From contig JAJYHI010000149.1 of the NCBI GenBank assembly GCA_021784835.1, positions 1 through 6,750 on the forward strand: a stretch of 6,750 nt of DNA, read 5' to 3'. Below the pieces are notes generated by a model that saw nothing but the letters and a program-made list of their open reading frames with translations, did not search any database and was not told where the DNA came from. The DNA is from a bacterium. Lineage in GTDB: Bacteria; SZUA-79; Acidulodesulfobacterales; Acidulodesulfobacteraceae. The position numbers and the translations under genes are program-made. Positions 1 through 4,695 of this stretch are shown one piece after another (position 1 is the first letter of the stretch; each line of letters begins with the position of its first letter).

Positions 1-2
1 AC

Positions 3-158
3 GGCACCGGCGCAAGAATGACGAAGTTCATAGCCTCGCCTATGGTCGGCGGGATGGTCACGGCTACGATACTTAACCTGCTTTTATTGCCGACGTTATA
101 TCTTATCTGGAAAAAATGGGAAATCGGACATATAAATTCTATCGGAAATATTAAATAA
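3..158 (+). CDS. C-terminal end of a heavy-metal efflux RND transporter (CusA/CzcA type), 5' truncated by the window
   Basis: The reading frame is open from the window edge and gives 51 codons before TAA at 156-158. The peptide opens GTGARMTKFIASPMVGGMVT and continues with a hydrophobic helix ending LPTLYLIWKKWE. This matches the end of heavy-metal RND pumps: the conserved stretch with G-G-M-V-T before the last transmembrane helix, then a short basic cytoplasmic tail. Such pumps are inner-membrane trimers of about 1000-1050 residues that export Cu(I), Ag(I), Zn, Co or Ni through a periplasmic adaptor and an outer-membrane channel. The metal cannot be told from this fragment. The next gene's Shine-Dalgarno sequence lies about 28 nt after the stop, so the two are probably co-transcribed. 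The family call is fairly secure for so short a piece. Confidence 0.82.
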   Translation, partial: GTGARMTKFIASPMVGGMVTATILNLLLLPTLYLIWKKWEIGHINSIGNIK

Positions 159-198
159 ATAAATAAATTTGATTAAACATTTAAAAAGGAGACTTAAA

Positions 199-693
199 AT
201 GAGCAACAAAGTAATTTTTTCTGTTTTGATAACCGCATTGGTAGTTTCGTTAATTTTTACATTTAACATTCATAAGACCGAGGCTATAACAGGAAGAGGC
301 AGACAGGGTAATTGGATGAGAATTTTTCACAGATATTCTCTAGGAATTATCCCTGCTTTTCATAAATACCATCCCGGAGTAGAATTTTTTATTAAGAATG
401 CTACTGCTTTTAATTTAACTAAAGCACAACTTATGCAGGAAAAAGAGCTGAGAATAAAAGTAGTTGAAACCACATCGAAGGATTTGAGAATCTTCAACGA
501 TGCATTTAATAAATATAAAATTGATATTAAAGCAAAAAAACCAAGCATTCATGTATTATTTAGCGATATAAATACTATTTCGGATATAGAAGCTAATTTA
601 GCAAAAGAAATGGTATTTTATCACTTACTTGGTCGACAGGTACTTAATCCTGCCCAAAGGCTTAAACTTACCCGACTCTTACAAAAAAAATAA
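199..693 (+). CDS. Small exported Spy/CpxP-like (LTxxQ, metal-resistance type) periplasmic protein
   Basis: A 164-residue protein. I start it at ATG 199 because AAGGAG at 186-191 sits 7 nt upstream; an in-frame TTG at 169 would put that site inside the gene. Residues 1-29 form a signal peptide (basic start, long hydrophobic core, likely cleavage after TEA). The rest is mostly helical and charged, with two LTxxQ-like motifs: LTKAQ at 73-77 and LNPAQ at 149-153. That arrangement is typical of the Spy/CpxP/ZraP/CnrX group of periplasmic chaperones and metal sensors, which are of similar length. A His- and aromatic-rich patch at about 39-58 (H44, H55, H58) could bind metal. The position just behind an RND metal pump supports a role in periplasmic metal stress. 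The exact function (chaperone, sensor or metal buffer) is inference; similarity is at motif level only. Confidence 0.62.
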   Translation: MSNKVIFSVLITALVVSLIFTFNIHKTEAITGRGRQGNWMRIFHRYSLGIIPAFHKYHPGVEFFIKNATAFNLTKAQLMQEKELRIKVVETTSKDLRIFNDAFNKYKIDIKAKKPSIHVLFSDINTISDIEANLAKEMVFYHLLGRQVLNPAQRLKLTRLLQKK

Positions 694-707
694 AATACTT
701 TAGGTCT

Positions 708-733
708 GTAAATTTACCAAGTAAATTTACCAA
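708..733. repeat. Two tandem 13-bp repeats, each containing the palindrome GTAAATTTAC
   Basis: GTAAATTTACCAA occurs twice head to tail (708-720 and 721-733). Its first ten bases are a perfect palindrome, so two dyads lie 13 bp apart centre to centre. The block ends 1 nt before a TTGACA box at 735-740, a position typical of an operator or activator site. Before the downstream insertion sequence arrived, this box belonged to the promoter of the gene now starting at 2182. The bound regulator is unknown, and AT-rich DNA makes short dyads fairly common, so an operator role is inference. Confidence 0.5.
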
Positions 734-734
734 G

Positions 735-740
735 TTGACA
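735..740 (+). promoter_or_regulatory. Orphaned -35 box (TTGACA) of the promoter split by the insertion sequence
   Basis: A perfect sigma-70 -35 hexamer, 5 nt before the 8-bp target duplication. If the insertion sequence and one copy of the duplication are removed, this box lies 16 nt from the perfect -10 hexamer TATAAT now at 2110-2115 (5 nt, plus the 8-bp duplication, plus 3 nt). That would be a strong consensus promoter for the gene at 2182. In the present arrangement the nearest -10-like hexamer is TAAAAT at 761-766 inside the element, at a poor 20-nt spacing. Confidence 0.6.
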
Positions 741-745
741 TTTAC

Positions 746-753
746 AAATAATA
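746..753. repeat. Left copy of the 8-bp target-site duplication
   Basis: AAATAATA directly abuts the left inverted repeat and is repeated exactly at 2099-2106 directly after the right inverted repeat. Duplications of 8-9 bp are characteristic of IS256-family transposition. The perfect copy suggests a fairly recent insertion with no later rearrangement of the ends. Confidence 0.92.
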
Positions 754-780
754 GGTAGTGTAAAATATCTTGTGTAAATT
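754..780 (+). repeat. Left terminal inverted repeat of the IS256-type element
   Basis: 27 bp beginning GGTAGTGT and ending TTGTGTAAATT. Compared with the reverse complement of 2072-2098 it matches at 22 of 27 positions, including an unbroken 11-bp inner block (TTGTGTAAATT). It differs in the outer part that forms TTGACA at the other end, so only the right end has the outward -35 box. Confidence 0.9.
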
Positions 781-795
781 CTAACTGGCAAAATA

Positions 796-857
796 GGCGT
801 ACCTCCTATAAAATGGTTATTAACCAAATAACATTTTATAAAATAAGGAGGAACGCC
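796..857 (+). promoter_or_regulatory. Long hairpin sequestering the transposase ribosome binding site
   Basis: The outer arms 796-807 (GGCGTACCTCCT) and 846-857 (AGGAGGAACGCC) pair at 11 of 12 positions. The inner arms 808-820 and 828-839 pair almost completely, with a single bulged G at 816, and there is a short A-rich bulge at about 841-845. The 3' outer arm is the Shine-Dalgarno sequence itself (AAGGAGG 845-851, 7 nt before ATG 859), and the 5' arm is a matching anti-Shine-Dalgarno. A transcript entering from outside the element would contain both arms and hide the start site. Some insertion sequences are known to use such 5' structures to stop readthrough transcription from producing transposase. 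Whether the element's own transcript begins inside the 5' arm is not known. Confidence 0.72.
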
Positions 858-858
858 A

Positions 859-2091
859 ATGGAAATCAAGACCAGTGTATCAGAATTAATTGAATTATTC
901 AATGTGATTAAAAAGGAACCGTCAAAGATGTTCAAACTAATCAGAACCGATGTTAAGGAGTCTGTGGGTAAATATCTATCAAACCTTATGGATATTGAAC
1001 TCACCGACCATTTAAAAAGAAAAAAATACGAAAGATCCGAAGAGGAAAAGCCTAATCACCGCAACGGCTCTTATCCCCGCAAATTTTGTATGAAATCCAT
1101 CGGTGAAACTGCCGTAAATGTTCCAAGGGATAGAAAAGGCGATTACCGCACAAAAGTCCTTCCCCGTTTTCAAAGATACGAAAGCTCCATTAAAGAGGAC
1201 TTATCCTTGATGTATCTGACCGGCATAAGCACGAGGTCTTTATCCTTTTTATCCAAAAGGCTTATCGGCAGAAAGCTGTCCCATGAAGAAATATCCAAAG
1301 CCAATCAAGAGCTGATTAAATCGGTAGAAATATGGAGAACCAGAGATTTATCTAATGAAAAGATAAAATACATCTTCGTCGACGGCGTTAATTTTCCGAT
1401 GCGCATTTCCAACAAGATAAATTTGGTTCCGGTATTGGTAGCAATAGGGGTGAGCATAGAAGGCTACAGATCGGTGCTCGGCTTTCAAAGCGGCGATAAA
1501 GAATCCGCAACAAGCTGGAGAGAGTTCTTTAAAGATCTTAAAAACAGGGGTCTAAACGGCTCAACCGTTAATCTCGGCATAATGGACGGACTTGCCGGAC
1601 TTGAGAAGGTATTCAAAGAAGAATTTCATAATTCTTCGGTTCAAAGATGTCAGGTTCATCTTGCGAGAAACGTATTGTCGAAGGTTCCTTTAAAACTAAA
1701 AAAACAAGTTGCAGATGATTTAAGGTCTATATTCTATGCCTCGTCTAAAGACAAGGCCATTGAGTTTTTTAAAGAGTTTAAGGATAAATACGAAAGGGAT
1801 TTACCGTCCGCCGTTAAATCTCTTTCGTATTCTTTGGATTCGTCTTTAACATTCTTTAAATTCCCAGAAGAAGATTGGATATCGCTAAGAACTACAAATA
1901 TAATAGAAAGGTTAAATAAAGAATTTAAAAGAAGAACGAAATCGATGGAGATATTAGCCGGAGAAAACAGCTGCTATAATCTTCTGGCATTTATATCGTT
2001 AAAAATGGAAGCTTCGTGGGGAACAAATAGCCGTGTAGGTAAGGTATCGCTTAATTTGCCGTTTTATAAGAAATTTACACAAAATTCTTGA
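859..2091 (+). CDS. IS256-family (Mutator-type) DDE transposase
   Basis: A 410-residue protein, normal for the family, starting at ATG 859 with AAGGAGG 7 nt upstream. The N-terminal half contains the family signature around residues 64-103 (H-R-N-G-x-Y-P-R-K, later V-P-R-D-R-x-G, then P-R-x-Q-R-Y). The catalytic triad can be placed: D175 in YIFVDGVNF, D243 in LGIMDGL, and E350 in TTNIIERLNKEFKRR. The C-x2-H motif, C264 and H267 (VQRCQVH), lies just after the second Asp, as in IS256 relatives. The enzyme cuts and joins the element's ends, probably through a circular intermediate as known for IS256. The frame is intact and all key residues are present, so it is likely active. Its TGA stop (2089-2091) lies inside the right inverted repeat and forms part of the outward TTGACA box. 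Confidence 0.96.
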   Translation: MEIKTSVSELIELFNVIKKEPSKMFKLIRTDVKESVGKYLSNLMDIELTDHLKRKKYERSEEEKPNHRNGSYPRKFCMKSIGETAVNVPRDRKGDYRTKVLPRFQRYESSIKEDLSLMYLTGISTRSLSFLSKRLIGRKLSHEEISKANQELIKSVEIWRTRDLSNEKIKYIFVDGVNFPMRISNKINLVPVLVAIGVSIEGYRSVLGFQSGDKESATSWREFFKDLKNRGLNGSTVNLGIMDGLAGLEKVFKEEFHNSSVQRCQVHLARNVLSKVPLKLKKQVADDLRSIFYASSKDKAIEFFKEFKDKYERDLPSAVKSLSYSLDSSLTFFKFPEEDWISLRTTNIIERLNKEFKRRTKSMEILAGENSCYNLLAFISLKMEASWGTNSRVGKVSLNLPFYKKFTQNS

Positions 2092-2098
2092 CAGTACC
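2072..2098 (-). repeat. Right terminal inverted repeat of the IS256-type element
   Basis: The reverse complement begins GGTACTGTCAAG and ends TTGTGTAAATT, matching the left end at 22 of 27 positions. It overlaps the final seven codons of the transposase. On the + strand it contains TTGACA at 2088-2093, five bases from the element's edge, pointing outward. Confidence 0.9.
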
Positions 2099-2115
2099 AA
2101 ATAATAAGATATAAT
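2088..2115 (+). promoter_or_regulatory. IS-borne hybrid promoter: -35 TTGACA in the IS end, -10 TATAAT in the flank
   Basis: The -35 hexamer TTGACA (2088-2093) belongs to the insertion sequence. The -10 hexamer TATAAT (2110-2115) belongs to the host DNA. The 16-nt spacer consists of the last 5 nt of the element, the 8-bp target duplication and 3 host bases. Both hexamers match the sigma-70 consensus perfectly and the spacing is near optimal. Transcription would begin near 2122, leaving an AT-rich leader of about 60 nt before the gene at 2182. Formation of hybrid promoters by outward -35 boxes is established for IS256 itself. Activity here is predicted, not shown. Confidence 0.78.
2099..2106. 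repeat. Right copy of the 8-bp target-site duplication
   Basis: AAATAATA, identical to 746-753, directly after the right inverted repeat. It now forms the middle of the hybrid promoter spacer. Confidence 0.92.
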
Positions 2116-2181
2116 AAAATTGTTCACTTACTAAAACTAAAATTAAAATTTAAATTACTAACAAAGTCAAAGGAGTCAATT

Positions 2182-2991
2182 ATGAAAGCTATAAAATTTT
2201 TAAAAGTTTTTTTAATCGGTTTTATTGTTTTAGGAGTCGGTAGTGCAGGACTTGCGTCTGTTTTTGCCGGAGCGTCTTACGGGGCATCGACCCAAATCAC
2301 GCATAAAACGGTAATTAATAACGACGCAAAATTAATAAAGTTATACATAAAGATACTTAATAAAGTCGGCAATAATAAACAGGCGGCACTAGAAATCGAA
2401 AAAAATCTTCAGGTAAGCCCCTCTGGATTAAAGTTATATATGAAAAAAGGCATGGGAGTGGGAGACGCCGTTTTTATAAAATTAATCGAAGACAATACTA
2501 ACGCCGTAAACAAAGCAGACGTAAAAAACTTTATCAAAGAATATTTTACGGGCAACAATACCCTATCTCAGCTTAACGGCAACGAAGTAAATGTTAAAAA
2601 TGTGATTAAAGAAATGAACGGCGTGGTTAACTTAAAGGTAGTAAACGAGGTCTATAAAACCGAAACAGGCGTAACCGTTGGTCATACCCTATCTCTTGCG
2701 GTCAACACGCCGAACACGACGCATAATTTAAAATTAGAAAATTATATGACTAACGAGAATGGCAATGTTTATAAAGCTCATACCTTGCAAAATCATATGA
2801 GTCAGGTAAACAACATGCAAACCCAGATGAGTAAGGTAAACAATACTCAAAGACAAATAAACCAAGTAAACAACACTCAGCAGCAGATTCAACAAACTAA
2901 TAATATGCAGCAGCAGATGCATCAAATGAACAACACTCAGCAGCAGATTCAACAAACTAATAATATGCAGCAGCAGATGATGGGCAAGTAA
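2182..2991 (+). CDS. Exported protein with a Gln/Asn-rich decapeptide-repeat C-terminus, function unknown
   Basis: A 269-residue protein starting at ATG 2182, with AAAGGAG at 2169-2175, 6 nt upstream. Residues 1 to about 35 form a signal peptide; likely cleavage points are after VFA or SYGA. Residues 40-190 are a mixed, Lys- and Asn-rich region that I do not recognise. From residue 210 to the end there are six 10-residue repeats of the form N-N-(M/T)-Q-x-Q-(M/I)-x-x-x, preceded by a degenerate copy at 200-209. There is no Cys, no transmembrane helix after the signal and no cell-wall anchor, so it is probably periplasmic or secreted. Low-complexity Gln/Asn repeats occur in adhesive, amyloid-forming and matrix proteins, but nothing proves such a role here. 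The gene is monocistronic-looking: a consensus hybrid promoter at 2088-2115 drives it and a terminator follows at 3019-3078. A coiled coil is less likely, because the 10-residue period does not fit the usual heptad. Confidence 0.85.
   Translation: MKAIKFLKVFLIGFIVLGVGSAGLASVFAGASYGASTQITHKTVINNDAKLIKLYIKILNKVGNNKQAALEIEKNLQVSPSGLKLYMKKGMGVGDAVFIKLIEDNTNAVNKADVKNFIKEYFTGNNTLSQLNGNEVNVKNVIKEMNGVVNLKVVNEVYKTETGVTVGHTLSLAVNTPNTTHNLKLENYMTNENGNVYKAHTLQNHMSQVNNMQTQMSKVNNTQRQINQVNNTQQQIQQTNNMQQQMHQMNNTQQQIQQTNNMQQQMMGK
2779..2988 (+). repeat. In-frame 30-bp tandem repeats encoding the Gln/Asn decapeptides
   Basis: Six 30-bp units run from 2809 to 2988, with a degenerate unit at 2779-2808. The last four units also show a 60-bp higher-order period: 2869-2919 and 2929-2979 are identical over 51 bp. 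This near-perfect copy beside more diverged 5' units suggests recent expansion by slippage or unequal recombination at the 3' end. Copy number may therefore vary between strains without shifting the frame. Confidence 0.9.
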
Positions 2992-3018
2992 TTAATTAAA
3001 ATTTTATATAAACGATAT

Positions 3019-3078
3019 AAATGCAAACTAAGTACAAAAATACCTGAATATAATTGTAATTTAGTTTGCATTTTTTTT
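3019..3078 (+). terminator. Rho-independent terminator after the Gln/Asn-repeat gene
   Basis: Arms AAATGCAAACTAA (3019-3031) and TTAGTTTGCATTT (3061-3073) pair perfectly over 13 bp, with a 29-nt loop. The 3' arm runs into eight consecutive T at 3071-3078. The loop is longer than usual, but the long stem and T run make termination of the gene ending at 2991 likely. The next gene begins only 28 nt after the T run, so partial readthrough may also feed it. Confidence 0.78.
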
Positions 3079-3105
3079 GTAAAATAAGAAGGAGGATATT
3101 CGGTA

Positions 3106-3915
3106 ATGATAATAAAAATAAAAGTATTAAATATCGTTTTTTTTGTTTTTGCTTTTTTAATAATTTCCGTAAATGTCAATATATCTAAATCATTTGGCAC
3201 TCCCAGCTTGCAGATAGGGACGGGCTATAATGAAACATGGGGCAAATACGGCACGAATTATAACACATCCTTAATTTATATTCCGCTTAATATAAATTAT
3301 TACCCGGATAAAACCTTTAATTTTCAAGCTACGATACCGTATATGCAGGTTCATAAGCAGACATCGACGGTGTTGGTCAACAATATACCCGTTCAAAAAG
3401 TAGGCGCTTCGACTTCGACCACCGAAAGCGGTTTGGGGGATATAGTTTTGACGGGAAATTATAACATTACGAACCAGGCGGTAAAACCTTCACTTCCGAC
3501 TTTAACGGCAACGGTTTTTGTGGACCTGCCCACGGCCAGCGAATCTAACGGTTTGGGAACTGGAAAAGCGAATTACGGCTTTCAATTAGGCATTACGCAG
3601 CTAATAAAATCTTATTTTTATTTTATAAACGGCGGATATACAGTTTTAGGCAAACCTTCGGACATTACCAGCCTTACTAACCCTTTTTCCGCATACGCAG
3701 GCGCGGGTAAATTAATAACAAAGAATCTCTCTATCGCCGTATCGGGAGCATGGTCGCAGGCAATTATATCGGGAACGCACGATACTGTAACTGGAAACCT
3801 GTCCGCAATTTATACGGTGGTAAAAAATAACACGATAGGTGTTACTTATATAAAAGGTTTTACAAACGAAAGCCCATCTCAGGGAATAATGCTAAGCTAT
3901 TCGCTTATGTTTTAA
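3106..3915 (+). CDS. Outer-membrane beta-barrel protein of the MetA-pathway (Phenol_MetA_deg) type
   Basis: A 269-residue protein starting at ATG 3106 with GGAGG at 3091-3095, a slightly long 10-nt spacing. Residues 1 to about 31 form a signal peptide (cleavage probably near KSFG). The mature part consists of alternating polar and hydrophobic short strands rich in Gly, Thr, Tyr and Asn, and it ends SYSLMF with the terminal Phe recognised by the Bam assembly machinery. The middle shows a G-L-G-D-I motif followed by a V-D-L-P-T-A-x-x-x-x-G-L-G-T-G stretch. This matches the pattern of proteins annotated as putative MetA-pathway of phenol degradation, a family of roughly 250-300-residue barrels. 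The family name is historical; the substrate here is unknown. No convincing promoter separates it from the terminator just upstream, so readthrough or an unseen promoter must drive it. Confidence 0.75.
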   Translation: MIIKIKVLNIVFFVFAFLIISVNVNISKSFGTPSLQIGTGYNETWGKYGTNYNTSLIYIPLNINYYPDKTFNFQATIPYMQVHKQTSTVLVNNIPVQKVGASTSTTESGLGDIVLTGNYNITNQAVKPSLPTLTATVFVDLPTASESNGLGTGKANYGFQLGITQLIKSYFYFINGGYTVLGKPSDITSLTNPFSAYAGAGKLITKNLSIAVSGAWSQAIISGTHDTVTGNLSAIYTVVKNNTIGVTYIKGFTNESPSQGIMLSYSLMF

Positions 3916-4139
3916 ATAAATTCGGTTCAAAAGGCTTAAAATTTTAATTTGATTTATTAACAAAATTGTTAATTTGACCCTGTATTAAAATTATAATAAA
4001 GCAAGTAAACAAAAAAAGCGCTAATAAATTTTTTTTATAAATTAAAGCCTAATATTGTTGATTTGCTTCTTAAATTGCACCGGTAAGTCCGGTAATTTAT
4101 TTATTTTTTTATGTTTAAATTTAATATTTTATTAAATTT
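3916..4139 (+). promoter_or_regulatory. 224-bp non-coding gap with a dyad, a TATAAT box and a small GC hairpin
   Basis: No gene-like frame is visible. Three elements stand out. ATTAACAA (3956-3963) and TTGTTAAT (3966-3973) form an 18-bp dyad. TATAAT lies at 3992-3997, but no good -35 box is at the right distance: TTGACC at 3974-3979 is only 12 nt away, and the dyad occupies the normal -35 position. ACCGG (4079-4083) and CCGGT (4089-4093) form a short hairpin followed by a T-rich stretch to about 4110. A repressed or activator-dependent promoter giving a leader or a small RNA of about 100 nt is possible. It could equally be ordinary AT-rich spacer. Confidence 0.3.
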
Positions 4140-4565
4140 ATGAAAAATAAAAAAAGTGTCCCGATACTAAGAATTAGGATTAGAACGGCGGCCGCTTTTT
4201 TAATCCTCGGCATCCTTCCGTATTTGATCAGCATTCATGACCTCAGTTATATTTATAACATACCAATGAAAATGAATCCTGTGCCCAAAATGGTAATTTT
4301 TCATAAACATGTAAATAAAGGGCATGATGTTAATTATTTAACATCCGATACTGCATCCGGAAAATTTAAACATTATTATTTTACATGCATGGAGTGCTAT
4401 AATCTGCTTTCTTTAATTTTTATGCTATTATTGTTACATATACCTTTTGTCAGGGCAAGGCGGCTTCTCCCTCTCTTAGTCGAAAATTGTCCTGTTGCCG
4501 ATATTTTCCACCCTCCCAGTTTAGTGGCTTATTCTTATAATTTTTCACAATATAATTATATTTAA
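4140..4565 (+). CDS. Small membrane or exported protein, tentatively DUF2946-like
   Basis: A 141-residue frame from ATG 4140 to TAA. Residues 1-15 are strongly basic and residues 16-32 are hydrophobic, giving an uncleaved anchor or signal peptide. Residues 45-78 are His-rich (H55, H57, H62, H78). A C-x-x-C pair (C83, C86) directly precedes a second hydrophobic helix at about 87-102, followed by Arg residues. The tail contains C117 and FHPPSLVAYSYN. This layout (N-terminal helix, His-rich linker, CxxC, second helix, Pro-Pro tail) resembles DUF2946 proteins, often found near copper genes, which fits this region. The similarity is weak. No Shine-Dalgarno sequence precedes the ATG, and the stop upstream (4122-4124) leaves little room for another start, so translation may be leaderless or poor, or the gene may be decayed. 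Confidence 0.45.
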   Translation: MKNKKSVPILRIRIRTAAAFLILGILPYLISIHDLSYIYNIPMKMNPVPKMVIFHKHVNKGHDVNYLTSDTASGKFKHYYFTCMECYNLLSLIFMLLLLHIPFVRARRLLPLLVENCPVADIFHPPSLVAYSYNFSQYNYI

Positions 4566-4582
4566 TTTAATTATTTGATGTC

Positions 4583-4624
4583 TGTGAAAGTTCCTGTTTT
4601 TATTTTTTTATCAGAAACTTTACA
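4583..4624 (+). other. Imperfect hairpin with a T-rich loop between two genes
   Basis: The 5' arm 4583-4596 (TGTGAAAGTTCCTG) pairs with the 3' arm 4612-4624 (CAGAAACTTTACA), with one bulged G and one C-A mismatch, around a 15-nt loop that is almost all T. The T run is in the loop rather than after the stem, so it is not a standard intrinsic terminator for the upstream frame. The 3' arm overlaps a possible -35 box of the next gene, so it could instead be a regulatory dyad. Confidence 0.4.
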
Positions 4625-4648
4625 AGAACAAGTAATTAAACTTAAAAT
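4619..4648 (+). promoter_or_regulatory. Candidate promoter of the Cyc2-like cytochrome gene
   Basis: TTTACA (4619-4624) and TAAAAT (4643-4648) each match the sigma-70 hexamers at five of six positions, 18 nt apart. Transcription would start near 4655 and give a leader of about 40 nt. Such matches arise easily in AT-rich spacers, so this is only a candidate. The -35 hexamer overlaps the 3' arm of the hairpin at 4583-4624. Confidence 0.33.
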
Positions 4649-4695
4649 ATTAATTAATAAATAAACTAATTATATATCAATATGAGGATATATTT

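Larger units (their letters stand above)
754..2098 (+). mobile_element. Complete IS256-family insertion sequence, 1345 bp
   Basis: The element has every expected part: a left inverted repeat at 754-780, a right inverted repeat at 2072-2098, a single intact transposase gene at 859-2091 and flanking 8-bp direct repeats. The total length of 1345 bp is within the usual IS256-family range. It carries no passenger gene. The right repeat overlaps the last codons of the transposase. Its right end also carries an outward -35 box, and a long hairpin lies over the transposase ribosome binding site. It sits in the region between the metal-efflux genes and the Gln/Asn-repeat gene, inside what was the latter's promoter. 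The element looks intact and potentially mobile. Confidence 0.95.

Noticed and set aside
169..198. TTG at 169 as the start of the Spy-like gene
   Set aside because: ATG 199 has AAGGAG at an ideal 7-nt spacing, and the upstream TTG has no ribosome binding site; the signal peptide also begins properly at 199.
735..766. Hybrid promoter for the transposase, flank TTGACA with TAAAAT at 761-766
   Set aside because: The spacing is 20 nt, too long for a good sigma-70 promoter; the box fits the 16-nt arrangement with 2110-2115 far better.
714..1004. Minus-strand open frame over the left IS end
   Set aside because: It crosses the IS boundary and lies antisense to the well-supported transposase, with no ribosome binding site or family resemblance.
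2734..2955. Minus-strand Leu-rich open frame opposite the Gln/Asn repeats
   Set aside because: It is the reverse reading of the 30-bp repeats and has no independent support.
2779..2988. CRISPR-like array
   Set aside because: The 30-bp units are contiguous without spacers, lie in frame within a gene and encode a regular peptide repeat.
3974..3997. TTGACC and TATAAT as an ordinary sigma-70 promoter
   Set aside because: The spacer is only 12 nt; the TATAAT is noted as part of the gap, but this pairing does not work.
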